Shown here piece by piece: positions 17,801 to 26,101 of a DNA stretch of 26,444 nt. How positions within the stretch are numbered: position 1 is the first letter of the stretch; each line of letters opens with the position of its first letter. The stretch spans positions 1 through 26,444 of the forward strand of contig JAPLAJ010000135.1 of the NCBI GenBank assembly GCA_026393335.1. The letters are read 5' to 3'. The notes beneath the pieces are model-generated. The model saw nothing but the letters and a program-made list of their open reading frames with translations, searched no databases and was not told the DNA's origin. Source of the DNA: Rhodoluna sp. (lineage in GTDB: Bacteria; Actinomycetota; Actinomycetes; Actinomycetales; Microbacteriaceae). The translations under genes and the position numbers were made by a program.

Positions 17801-20740
17801 AAGGTAATCACGCCTGTTGCTCAGACCAAGAATGTTGGAAGTGCAACCCTGCCGGTTACTGGAGCTTGGTCAATAGTTGCAGGAACATTGCCTGATGGTC
17901 TTAGCCTCAACCCAGACACAGGTGCAATTACTGGAACACCAACCCAATCAGGTACTTTCCCAATCACTGTGAAACTGATCGACGTTGATGGCGAGTATTC
18001 ACAACAGGTTCAAACCATTAGAGTGAGCACTCCTCCAGTTATCACAACCACACCACTGACTCACAAGCTTTATGTTGGGGTTAGCGCTAACTTGCCTAGC
18101 TCAGCAACTCCAGGATCTGGAGCATTGCAATCAAATGGTTGGAGCGCAACTGGTCTACCAAACGGCATGAGCATTGATCCAGCAACTGGAGCGATCTCTG
18201 GAACACCTAGCCTTGCTGGTAACTTCACAGTTACCCAGAAGGTCACAGATGTAAACAACCTCTTTGACACTGAAACAATCACCATCAAAGTTGTTGCTAA
18301 ACCTCAGATCACTACCGCTCTTCCTCTAACCAGATTGGTAATTGGAGTAGTTGCTACACCTATTGCTCAGACTAAGACTGCGGGTAGCGCTGCCATCCCA
18401 GGTACTGGTGCTTGGAGCATTATTGCTGGATCTCTTCCTGCTGGTTTGAGTATGAACCCAGACACAGGTGCTATTTCTGGAACTCCTACCGCATCTGGTG
18501 TATTCCCTATTACTGTGAAGCTAATAGACGCTGATGGTGAATTTGGTACTAAAGAAGAAACCATCACTGTGATTACACCTCCTGTAATCACAACCACACC
18601 ACTAGCTAGATCACTCAACATCAACGTTGTAGGAAGCATCACAAACACCGCAACAATCGGTAGCGCAGAAATCTCACCATTCAGTGGTTGGACTGCGACC
18701 GGCTTGCCAGTTGGTCTAAACATCAACGGCATTACTGGTGTAATTTCAGGTACTCCTACAACTCTGGGAACTTATCCAGTAACAGTAAGAGCAACGGATC
18801 TAAATGGTCTATACGATGAAGAAGTTCTAACTATCAACATCGTCAATGGCCCTCAAATCACCACAACACCTACTGGTTACAAGTTCGGTGTTGGTAACGA
18901 TCTGAACTTCATGTCGGATGATATCAAGGCTCAACCTTGGCCAATCAGCAAGTCAAGAATCATCATTAACACAGCCACTGCTGGTTCTTTCCCAATCAAG
19001 GCAACCGGTGGTTGGAGCGCAACTGGATTGCCTGAAGGCCTTGTTTTGAACCCTGATAACGGCAAGATCACTGGAGCTGCTAAAACCGTTGGCGAGTATC
19101 CAGTCAACATGACTGTTACAGACACTGCCGGTAACACTAGTAGCAAGGTATTGAACATCAGCATCGTTCAAGGCCCAAAGAACACAACTGCGCGTGTCTG
19201 GACATATGAGCTAGATATCAAGAAGAAGATCGGTCTTATTCCAGTTGAAATCGTTCAGACTTACACTTTGGGAAGTGCACCACTAAGCGATCGTGGTGTC
19301 TATCCATTCCTGGTTCAGGGCGAATTGCCTTTGCCAGTTGCCTCTGTCAATCCTGCAATTGGTGGAATCGACGTTGTTAAGCAGCTGTTCCAGACTCCAG
19401 GAAAAGAAAAGTACGGTGCCTACACCTTGAAGACATTGATTGTTGATAAGAACGGTGCATATGACCTTGCTACTTTCACAATCAATTTGGTGAAGCCAGG
19501 TTCAAATATCACTTCTCTTCCATTACCAGTTGGTATTACAGATGGAATGCAGATGACTGACAGTTTGTATCCACTAGCTGGAACTAGCTCGGCTAAGTTG
19601 CCTGTTACCTATACATCTTTAACACCAAAGGTTTGTACTGTTGATTCAGCAAAGAAGACCTTGAAGATGCTAAATGAAGGTACTTGTACCATCAAGGCTT
19701 CAAGTGGAACTGGAGCTAAGTTATCTGATGCAACTCAAAGTTTCTCAATTACTAAGTTGCCTCAAACAACCAGCATTGTCACTCCTGGAACACCAATTCC
19801 TGGTGGTCTATTGACTGCACCAATGCCAACTGATGATCCAGCTGGATTCAAGTTGCATGCTGCAGTTACCTCGGGTCTTCCACCTGTCTATGAGTCCCTT
19901 GATCCAAACGTGTGTTCAGTTGATGCCAATGGAATCGTTACCTGGGATGCTGATCTGACTGTGCTTCCTAGAGTTGAATCCGACTTCTCTTGTAGAGTCA
20001 AGGTCTCTCACCCTGGTGACACAACTTACTCAGCTGCTGCACCACAGACAATCACTTTGGTAGCAACCCACGTTGAGCCACCAGCTCCTGAAGGTGGCAT
20101 TGCTAAGGAACCTACCCAGAATGCAAGCTTGCCTGCCAAGGGTGGAACAACTCCAATGATTGGTGGTAACTCATTCAAGGTTGCTGTTGATACCGGTAAG
20201 AAGACAGTTACAGTCCAGCCAGTATCTAAGGGACGTTGGATTGGTCCTATCTATGCAGACATCAAGATTGCCTACACACCTAAGGGGTCAACAACCCAAG
20301 AAGTTCAGTTGTGTAAGAGAAACTACTTCGGTATCGCTGTTTATGATGAAAAGAAAGCAATGATCACACCTGAACTAGGTGGCGACCCACTAGTAGTTCC
20401 AGAGAATGCTAAGTACAAGAAGTCTGTTGATGCTTTGATCAAGAAGTATCAAGCTATGACCCAAAAGTACTCAACAACCAAGGTTGTTAAGGGCAAGAAG
20501 GTCGTAACCCCTGGTTACCTTGACTGGAAGCCACTGGTTGGTCAAGCAACTTGTGTGCTGGACTCTAAGGCCTATGCTGCTTGGAAGTCTGGTGTTCAGA
20601 TTGAAGCTACCGCTACTGTCACTCGTGACCGTAGATGGCCTACTACCTACACCAAGTACAAGTCATACGACTGGAAGAAGAAGAGTAACAACGGAATCAT
20701 CTATCCAACAGTTGTTGAATGGGTAATCAAGATTGGCTAA
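14814..20740 (+). CDS. Giant secreted surface protein paralogue 2, 3' fragment after the frameshift
   Basis: Meaningful coding resumes in the +2 frame at the duplication. The frame is open further up, from an ATG at 14480, but that stretch overlaps the true 5' frame and encodes no recognisable protein. In order: Cys pairs 6 and 7 (LYCYD...CGNW; NSDCIWTNGD...FGC), a CnaB/SpaA-like domain (about 15600-15840), two CshA-type repeats (about 16020-16660; LKICATGTTTGC, VTFTPETGF), nine clear He_PIG domains plus a degenerate tenth (16670 to about 19490), two Cys-containing Ig-like domains (about 19495-20080), and the conserved basic C-terminal domain. The stop at 20738-20740 aligns with that of paralogue 1. 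Alone it has no signal peptide, so it would not be exported. Joined to 13471-14835 it would be a 2411-residue protein. Adhesin or surface-fibre role is inference. Confidence 0.82.
16670..19490 (+). repeat. Array of He_PIG-type Ig repeats, paralogue 2
   Basis: Nine clear repeats carry the LPxGLxxNPDTGxIxGTPT core. A tenth, about 19172-19490, keeps only the length and the final IVDKNGAYD-like strand. Repeat 9 (18851 to about 19170) has an insertion after its first strand. Four fewer clear domains than paralogue 1. Confidence 0.83.
16943..18580 (+). repeat. Three-fold repeat of a 182-codon two-domain unit
   Basis: Units begin at 16943, 17489 and 18035, each exactly 546 bp, and a lone first-type domain follows at 18581. 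Within a unit, domain A carries VITTxPLTxKxY and a TDVNxLFDxE end; domain B carries ITTxxL...TPIxQT, SIxxGxLPxGLSxNPDTG and DxDGE...TI. A-to-A and B-to-B similarity exceeds A-to-B, showing duplication of a domain pair. Synonymous differences between copies are many, so the duplication is not recent. Confidence 0.85.
20129..20737 (+). other. Conserved C-terminal domain, paralogue 2
   Basis: Begins LPAKGGTTPM and shares KGRWIGPIYADI, YTPKGSTT, YAAWKSGVQI, VTRDRRWPTTYT and YKSYDWKKKSNNG with paralogue 1. Both Cys are conserved. The LPATG of paralogue 1 is LPAKG here, which argues against a sortase role. Confidence 0.7.
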
Positions 20741-20749
20741 CAGCTAATT

Positions 20750-20783
20750 AAGAAGAGGGAGTGATTATTCACTCCCTCTTCTT
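20750..20783. terminator. Bidirectional rho-independent terminator
   Basis: AAGAAGAGGGAGTGA (20750-20764) and TCACTCCCTCTTCTT (20769-20783) form a perfect 15-bp stem with a TTAT loop. It sits between the convergent second giant gene and the minus-strand hydrolase and probably serves both. The T-run after it is short on either strand (GTTT on plus). Confidence 0.85.
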
Positions 20784-20793
20784 GTTTAAGTAG

Positions 20794-21786
20794 TTAGGGA
20801 ATAGTTTTGCTGGTTGCTTTGACCCAGCTAATTACAGCATCGGCAAATACTCCAGGTTGCTCTTCTTGAGGAAGGTGACCACTTTTATCAACTACAACTA
20901 GTTTGTTGTTTTTGATTAGAGTGGCTAGTTTCTCTGTGTCAGCAGTTGGCACCACAACATCGTATTTACCAGTAATTAGAAGAGTTGGCTGAGTTATAGA
21001 AGTTAGATTCTCAGCAAGCTTGCTTTCCCTAGGTGCAGTTGAAAACTCCCAGAACGCCTTTTCCCAGCCTTTGATTTTCAGAGGCTTGAAATAACCCTCA
21101 GAAACTTCATCAGTTAGTTGAGCCTTGTCGTAGTAGCTTCGCTCTAGAAGATCCTTGCCGCTTGAGGCTACTCCCCTGACTAGGAATGGGCCTAGACGAT
21201 CTACCTGCGGGATTACTTTCAAAGTACTTATCCAAGAGCTACCGGTACCGGTGGTAAGGATTGCTGGGTCAACCAAGATCAAGCGTTGAACTTTATCCGG
21301 ATTCAATCTGCCGTATTCAGCGGCTATCTGACCACCTGCAGAATGTCCTCCCAGGATAATCTCTTGTCCTTTTCCGAACTTTTCAATCAATGCTGAAATT
21401 AGTTCAAAGTTACCTTCAAAGCCATAAGGGTTTGCTCCAGTCCAACTGGTTGGACGTTCTGTATAGCCAAAGGCAGGTCTATCATAGGCAAGCACATCGC
21501 CCTGAGTGCTAAGTGACTTCATAACAAATCGCCAGGAGTGTGTGCTAGCTCCAAAGCCATGCAGAAGTATAAATAGTGGGACATCGGCTTTACTGGAGCC
21601 TGAATACTCTTCAGTTGCGATGTGAACTTGAATTCCATTGACTTCTGCAAACTCTTCCCCATTGCCTGCAGCTTCAACATTAGTGAGTGTTCCACTTGAT
21701 TCAAATGGAATCACCATTGGCACAATTAGGAACGCAGCAATACCAAGTAGTAGTGCTCGAGTCATGAATCTTCTGAAAGCGCGCAT
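20794..21786 (-). CDS. Membrane-anchored alpha/beta hydrolase
   Basis: A 330-residue alpha/beta-hydrolase-fold protein. An uncleaved hydrophobic N-terminal segment (about 11-27, after MRAFRRFMTR) suggests an anchor with the enzyme outside the membrane; a signal peptide is the alternative. The fold's elements are all visible: oxyanion-hole HGFG (76-79), nucleophile S149 in GGHSAGG, acid D276 in GKYDVVVP and H304 in KSGHLPQE. YDRPAFGYTERP is typical of the haloalkane dehalogenase/epoxide hydrolase/C-C hydrolase branch, but the nucleophile is Ser, so an esterase or related hydrolase is likelier. Substrate unknown. Transcribed toward the terminator at 20750-20783. It lies 59 bases after the UPF0114 gene on the same strand and has its own -10 candidate. 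Confidence 0.9.
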   Translation of the reverse strand: MRAFRRFMTRALLLGIAAFLIVPMVIPFESSGTLTNVEAAGNGEEFAEVNGIQVHIATEEYSGSSKADVPLFILLHGFGASTHSWRFVMKSLSTQGDVLAYDRPAFGYTERPTSWTGANPYGFEGNFELISALIEKFGKGQEIILGGHSAGGQIAAEYGRLNPDKVQRLILVDPAILTTGTGSSWISTLKVIPQVDRLGPFLVRGVASSGKDLLERSYYDKAQLTDEVSEGYFKPLKIKGWEKAFWEFSTAPRESKLAENLTSITQPTLLITGKYDVVVPTADTEKLATLIKNNKLVVVDKSGHLPQEEQPGVFADAVISWVKATSKTIP

Positions 21787-21799
21787 GAGCCCTAGTTTA
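21787..21799 (-). promoter_or_regulatory. Leaderless -10 element of the hydrolase gene
   Basis: On the minus strand TAAACT (21794-21799) fits TANNNT and is 7 bases before the ATG at 21786. No Shine-Dalgarno is present; the -35 is not recognisable. Confidence 0.45.
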
Positions 21800-21845
21800 T
21801 GGTTTGGTCAGTTGAATACCTATAACCTATGCAGAACAAGAGTTT

Positions 21846-22316
21846 CTACTTCTTAGGGTTATTAGGCTTCTTGGTTGCGTAGGCAAAGATAGCAAGACCT
21901 GTTACCAGCGCTCCTGCTCCTAAACCGTAGGAAACAACTTCACCTGCTCTATCGGTGTCAACAAAAACACCAACAAAGATCACAGCGATAATCGCAACGA
22001 CAACTCCAATTAGCTTGGACTTTAGATCATCTAGGTCTTTGACCTCAAGCCAAACAGGTACCTCTAAATCTGTATCAACAAATAGTTCATATAGGCCATA
22101 ACCGATAACCAGCAGTACTGTTCCTAGCAGAATTGCATCAACCGCAGTCAGTACTTCGACGATAGCTACCTTCATATAAGACTTACCGGTAACACTATCT
22201 ACAACAGCCTTGATCATCTCGATTGAGCCTTGACCCATGAGGACCAATGCTCCGATGATTGAAGCAACCGCTGGAACAAAGACTACGTAACGAGTAAGAC
22301 CTAGTATTTTTCTCAT
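21846..22316 (-). CDS. UPF0114 (YqhA) family membrane protein
   Basis: A 156-residue inner-membrane protein with four predicted hydrophobic segments (about 9-28, 50-78, 102-119, 129-147). The family's mark is a conserved motif between the second and third: WLEVKDLDDLKSKLIGVVVAI (residues 89-109). Length and layout match E. coli YqhA, whose function is not established. The C-terminus is basic (KKPNNPKK), likely cytoplasmic. It is divergent from pntA and upstream of the hydrolase on the same strand. It has its own leaderless -10 candidate, so co-transcription with the hydrolase is possible but not required. Confidence 0.85.
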   Translation of the reverse strand: MRKILGLTRYVVFVPAVASIIGALVLMGQGSIEMIKAVVDSVTGKSYMKVAIVEVLTAVDAILLGTVLLVIGYGLYELFVDTDLEVPVWLEVKDLDDLKSKLIGVVVAIIAVIFVGVFVDTDRAGEVVSYGLGAGALVTGLAIFAYATKKPNNPKK

Positions 22317-22329
22317 GTTTCTTAGTCTA
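22317..22329 (-). promoter_or_regulatory. Leaderless -10 element of the UPF0114 gene
   Basis: On the minus strand TAGACT (22324-22329) fits TANNNT and is 7 bases before the ATG at 22316. No Shine-Dalgarno is present. Confidence 0.5.
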
Positions 22330-22374
22330 TTCTCGGTATCTGGCTTACTGAGGAATGGGCTTTGAGCCGTTTCC

Positions 22375-22404
22375 TTGAATTTATGGACTGGAAAGGTCTA
22401 GTAC
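22375..22404 (+). promoter_or_regulatory. Possible pntA promoter
   Basis: TTGAAT (22375-22380) and TAGTAC (22399-22404) are 18 bases apart in the 167-base divergent spacer between UPF0114 and pntA. This would give a leader of about 75 bases. The -10 deviates from TANNNT at its last base. A second possibility is TTGGGG (22454-22459) with TTAGTA just before the ATG. Nothing else recognisable lies in the spacer. Confidence 0.3.
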
Positions 22405-22483
22405 TAAGGTTCATTTAGCTTTTGGGGGAACGTATTTAAAGAATCTTGCCAACTTGGGGCTGAAAATAGGCAAAGATTAGTAA

Positions 22484-24019
22484 ATGATGAAAATTGGTGT
22501 AATAAAAGAGCAGCCTGGGGAGACTCGTGTATCGGCCACCCCGACCACAGTAAAGGCAATCGTGGATCTTGGCTACCAGGTCATAGTTGAGTCCGAAGCG
22601 GGAAATCTATCAACCTTTCCAGACTCTGCTTATGTGCAGGCTGGAGCAACCATTGGGTCAACTAAGGAAGCTTGGGCCAGTCAGGTTGTTCTGAAAGTTG
22701 CAGCGCCAACTGATCAAGAAATTACTCAGCTAAGCGATAACGCAATCATCGTCAGCTTGATGACTCCTTCTCTTCGCCCTGAGTTACTTGAATCACTTGC
22801 TACCAGAGGTATCACTGCTCTTGCTTTGGATGCTGTTCCTAGAATCTCTAGAGCACAATCCATGGACGTACTTAGCTCAATGGCTAACATCGCCGGTTAC
22901 CGCGCTGTTATTGAAGCAGCACACGAATTCGGTCGCTTCTTCACCGGTCAGGTAACTGCTGCTGGAAAAGTTCCGCCAGCTAAGGTTCTAGTTGCAGGTG
23001 CTGGTGTTGCAGGACTTGCAGCTATTGGAGCTGCATCAAGCCTTGGATCTATCGTTAGGGCAACAGACCCGAGACCTGAGGTAGCAGACCAAGTTAAATC
23101 AATTGGTGGAACATACCTTGCAGTTGAGGTTGCCGAGAAGATGGAATCTTCTGATGGTTATGCCAAAGCAACTTCTGAAGATTATGACAAGCGTGCAGCA
23201 GAGATTTACTCTGAGCAAGCCGCTGATGTTGACATCATTATTACTACCGCTTTGATTCCAGGTAGACCTGCTCCAAAACTAATCACAGCAAAAGACGTAG
23301 CTAGCATGAAATCTGGCAGCGTAATTGTTGATATGGCTGCAGCCCAAGGTGGAAACGTTGAAGGGTCAGTAGCGGGCCAAAAGGTTGTCACCAGCAATGG
23401 TGTAACAATCATTGGATACACCGACCTACCTGGTCGACTTCCTGCCCAAGCCTCACAGCTTTTCGGTACCAACCTAGTAAATCTCTTGAAGTTAGTAACT
23501 CCAGAGAAAAACGGTGAACTCACTCTTGATTTTGAAGACATTGTTCAAAGATCAGTAACAGTGGTCAAAGACGGTTCAATCACCTGGCCACCACCACCTG
23601 TTCAAGTTTCAGCAGCCCCGCCTGCTGCCAAGGCTGCAGCGCCTGTAGTCAAAGAGCAGAAGACCATGTCAGCTAAGCGTCGTGGTGGTCTCTATGCCGC
23701 AGGTATCACAGCGTTGTTCTTGATCTGTGCTTTTGCACCAGCACCACTACCCCAGCACTTCCTAGTGCTTACTCTTTCAGTTGTCATTGGTTTCTATGTG
23801 ATTGGCAAGGTTCACCATGCCTTACACACACCTCTTATGAGCGTGACTAATGCCATCTCAGGAATCATCGTGGTTGGTGCTTTGCTTCAGCTGACCACCC
23901 CTAACCTAGTTGTTCAAATCCTGGCTGGTGTTGCAGTTACCTTGGCTAGCATCAACATCTTTGGTGGTTTTGCTGTAACAAGACGAATGCTCAACATGTT
24001 CTCGAAGGGAGGCAAATAA
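22484..24019 (+). CDS. pntA: Proton-translocating NAD(P) transhydrogenase subunit alpha
   Basis: A 511-residue alpha subunit of the membrane transhydrogenase, which uses the proton gradient to transfer hydride from NADH to NADP+. The soluble NAD(H)-binding domain I covers about 1-375: family start KIGVIKEQPGETRVSATP, GAGVAGLAA (172-180) for the dinucleotide, and ATDPRPEVADQ following the second strand. A Pro/Ala linker (WPPPPVQ, then Ala-rich) leads to four transmembrane helices of domain II at about 400-500. This is the E. coli-type arrangement with the helices on alpha, not the split PntAA/PntAB form. Two ATGs begin the frame; the second (22487) aligns equally well with the family. No Shine-Dalgarno is seen. 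pntB follows directly. Confidence 0.96.
   Translation: MMKIGVIKEQPGETRVSATPTTVKAIVDLGYQVIVESEAGNLSTFPDSAYVQAGATIGSTKEAWASQVVLKVAAPTDQEITQLSDNAIIVSLMTPSLRPELLESLATRGITALALDAVPRISRAQSMDVLSSMANIAGYRAVIEAAHEFGRFFTGQVTAAGKVPPAKVLVAGAGVAGLAAIGAASSLGSIVRATDPRPEVADQVKSIGGTYLAVEVAEKMESSDGYAKATSEDYDKRAAEIYSEQAADVDIIITTALIPGRPAPKLITAKDVASMKSGSVIVDMAAAQGGNVEGSVAGQKVVTSNGVTIIGYTDLPGRLPAQASQLFGTNLVNLLKLVTPEKNGELTLDFEDIVQRSVTVVKDGSITWPPPPVQVSAAPPAAKAAAPVVKEQKTMSAKRRGGLYAAGITALFLICAFAPAPLPQHFLVLTLSVVIGFYVIGKVHHALHTPLMSVTNAISGIIVVGALLQLTTPNLVVQILAGVAVTLASINIFGGFAVTRRMLNMFSKGGK
24005..24011 (+). promoter_or_regulatory. Shine-Dalgarno of pntB
   Basis: AGGGAGG at about 24005-24011, inside the last codons of pntA, is a strong ribosome binding site 8 bases before the ATG at 24020, supporting co-translation from the pntAB message. 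Confidence 0.75.
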
Positions 24020-25435
24020 ATGGAATCCCTTCTAACTATTGCCCCAATGCTAGCTACGGCTGCATACATAGTTTCATCACTGCTGTTTATCCTTTCCCTT
24101 GCAGGTCTTAGCAAGCACGAGAGTGCTAAGGGTGGAATTGTTTACGGTGTATCCGGTATGGCTCTTGCACTAGTAGCTACAACTTTCCTAGCTCTAACTA
24201 CCGGCTGGAATGATCCTGCTGCTCAACTTGGTTTGATTCTTTTGGTTGTTGGACTAATCATTGGTGCAGCTATTGGCCTATGGCGAGCACGTGTTGTAGA
24301 GATGACAGGCATGCCTGAGTTGATTGCAATCCTGCACAGCTTCGTGGGTGTTGCTGCTGTTCTAATTGGTTGGAACGGTGCTCTCTTTGACACTGGAACT
24401 CCAGAGAGCTTCAAAGGTATTCACCATGCAGAAATCTTTATTGGTGTTTTCATCGGTGCCGTTACCTTCACCGGTTCGATTGTTGCCAACCTAAAGCTCT
24501 CAGCAAAGATTTCATCTAAGCCACTTATGCTACCTGGCAAGAACTTGCTAAACGTTGGAGCATTAGTTGGATTTGTTGGACTTACAGTTTGGTATGTAAT
24601 CACACCAGATATCAGCTTGCTTATTGCTGTCACAGTGCTAGCACTTGCACTTGGTTGGCACCTAGTTGCATCTATCGGTGGTGGAGACATGCCGGTAGTA
24701 GTTTCCATGCTCAACAGCTACTCAGGTTGGGCAGCAGCAGCAGCTGGATTCTTACTAAATAATGACCTGCTGATTGTCACCGGTGCCCTAGTTGGATCTT
24801 CTGGTGCTTACCTTTCATACATTATGTGTAAGGCGATGAACCGATCCTTTATCTCTGTTATTGCTGGAGGCTTCGGTATCGCAGCCCCTAGTGCTGCCGA
24901 TGAAGAAACTGGTGAACACCGTGAAACAGATGCGGCATCGGTTGCTGAACTGCTTAGAAACGCTACCTCTGTTGTGATCACCCCTGGCTACGGTATGGCT
25001 GTTGCTCAAGCTCAGTATCCGGTTGCAGATCTTGCAGCAAGACTTAGAGAAAAGGGTGTGAATGTCAGATTTGGTATTCACCCGGTTGCTGGAAGACTTC
25101 CAGGACACATGAACGTGCTTCTTGCTGAAGCTAAGGTTCCTTACGACATCGTTGATGAGATGGATGAGATCAACGATGACTTTGCAACTACTTCAGTAGT
25201 TCTAGTTATCGGAGCTAACGACACTGTGAACCCAGCAGCAGCTGAAGATCCAAGCAGTCCGATTGCCGGAATGCCAGTGCTTAGAGTTTGGGAAGCAGAA
25301 AACGTTATTGTCTTCAAGCGCTCAATGGCATCAGGCTACGCAGGTGTGCAGAACCCACTGTTCTTTAGGGAAAATGCCGCAATGCTCTTCGGTGATGCTA
25401 AGCAAAAAGTCGAAGACATTCTGCGAGCACTATAA
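24020..25435 (+). CDS. pntB: NAD(P) transhydrogenase subunit beta
   Basis: A 471-residue beta subunit. Its first about 270 residues form the remaining helices of the proton-conducting domain II, including H106 in LIAILHSFVG (equivalent to the E. coli His in the proton pathway). A linker at about 290-312 leads to the NADP(H)-binding domain III: GYGMAVAQAQYPVADL (from 323), then FGIHPVAGRLPGHMNVLLAE, the acidic DEMDEIN, VIGANDTVNPAA and the Lys-Arg loop VFKRSMASGYAGV. All are standard. The ATG follows the pntA stop with no gap (TAA-ATG) and has a strong Shine-Dalgarno, so pntAB is one operon. It would supply NADPH for biosynthesis from the proton gradient. Confidence 0.97.
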   Translation: MESLLTIAPMLATAAYIVSSLLFILSLAGLSKHESAKGGIVYGVSGMALALVATTFLALTTGWNDPAAQLGLILLVVGLIIGAAIGLWRARVVEMTGMPELIAILHSFVGVAAVLIGWNGALFDTGTPESFKGIHHAEIFIGVFIGAVTFTGSIVANLKLSAKISSKPLMLPGKNLLNVGALVGFVGLTVWYVITPDISLLIAVTVLALALGWHLVASIGGGDMPVVVSMLNSYSGWAAAAAGFLLNNDLLIVTGALVGSSGAYLSYIMCKAMNRSFISVIAGGFGIAAPSAADEETGEHRETDAASVAELLRNATSVVITPGYGMAVAQAQYPVADLAARLREKGVNVRFGIHPVAGRLPGHMNVLLAEAKVPYDIVDEMDEINDDFATTSVVLVIGANDTVNPAAAEDPSSPIAGMPVLRVWEAENVIVFKRSMASGYAGVQNPLFFRENAAMLFGDAKQKVEDILRAL

Positions 25436-25448
25436 AAACAGCCTAGGC

Positions 25449-25486
25449 AATGTAGCTCATGACCCCCATAGGCACCGACCTACATT
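25449..25486. promoter_or_regulatory. Inverted repeat and -10 region between pntB and the DUF998 gene
   Basis: AATGTAG (25449-25455) and CTACATT (25480-25486) form a 7-bp inverted repeat with a 24-base loop. No T-run follows, so it is a poor terminator. It abuts the -10 candidate of the next gene, so an operator is conceivable. Confidence 0.25.
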
Positions 25487-25498
25487 ACGCTGGGTAGC
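25486..25498 (+). promoter_or_regulatory. Leaderless -10 element of the DUF998-like gene
   Basis: TACGCT (25486-25491) fits TANNNT, is the same hexamer as before the second giant gene, and is 7 bases before the ATG at 25499. No Shine-Dalgarno is present. Confidence 0.45.
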
Positions 25499-26101
25499 AT
25501 GACTTACGCAATCGAATACCTAAAGTCCAAGAAACTTTTGGTTGTGTTACTGGCAGCGTTAGTTAGTTTTCAGCTTCCAATAACTTGGCTTGTTTGTTCC
25601 TACTTTTTTCCTGGCTACAACAGCATCGCGCAGTCACTTAGTGAACTGTGCGCTGATGATTCTCCAGTGAAATGGGTGGTTAGAAGTTCACTAATATTTC
25701 AAGCGGCCTTGATCAGCGTGCTGTCGCTCACATTGGCCTCTACTGCTCGCACTGGAAAGATTCTGCTTAGACTTGCAGCGCTATTCATGGTTTTGGCAGC
25801 GCTTGTACCCTCGCCATCACAAACTGATTATTCCCTTGCTCATCGTGTGGCCTCATTTTTAGCTTTCGCATTCGGTTGCCTCTGGCCAGCATTTGCAACT
25901 GGTAAAGGTGAAAAGGGCACAGTTTCCAGAAAAACTGGAATTCTAGTTTCGCTGAGTTTTCTAGCCTTCACCCTAATTGGTTGGTCATTCTGGGCTTTTG
26001 CCACCCAAACCTATTTTGGAATTCTGCAACGGATAAACATTCTGGGCCAATCGCTGTTCATTGGTTGGTATTGGTGGAGAAGTTTCAGAAAGCAGGATTA
26101 G
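25499..26101 (+). CDS. DUF998-like integral membrane protein
   Basis: A 200-residue membrane protein with about six hydrophobic segments (around 12-36, 61-80, 86-103, 114-132, 145-167, 174-193). The segment FFPGYNSIAQSLSEL after the first helix resembles the PGYS-x-x-SQ-x-x-SEL motif of the DUF998 family, and the overall size fits. Function of the family is not known to me. It ends tail-to-tail with the epimerase-like gene, overlapping it by 17 bases. The assignment rests on one motif plus topology and is therefore moderate. Confidence 0.7.
   Translation: MTYAIEYLKSKKLLVVLLAALVSFQLPITWLVCSYFFPGYNSIAQSLSELCADDSPVKWVVRSSLIFQAALISVLSLTLASTARTGKILLRLAALFMVLAALVPSPSQTDYSLAHRVASFLAFAFGCLWPAFATGKGEKGTVSRKTGILVSLSFLAFTLIGWSFWAFATQTYFGILQRINILGQSLFIGWYWWRSFRKQD

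Noticed and set aside
16943..18580. Regular repeats as a CRISPR-like or mobile repeat array
   Set aside because: The 546-bp units are in-frame protein-coding domain pairs with synonymous divergence; there are no short identical repeats with unique spacers.
25436..25498. Intrinsic terminator after pntB
   Set aside because: The 7-bp inverted repeat has a 24-base loop and no T-run; I list it only as a weak possible operator.
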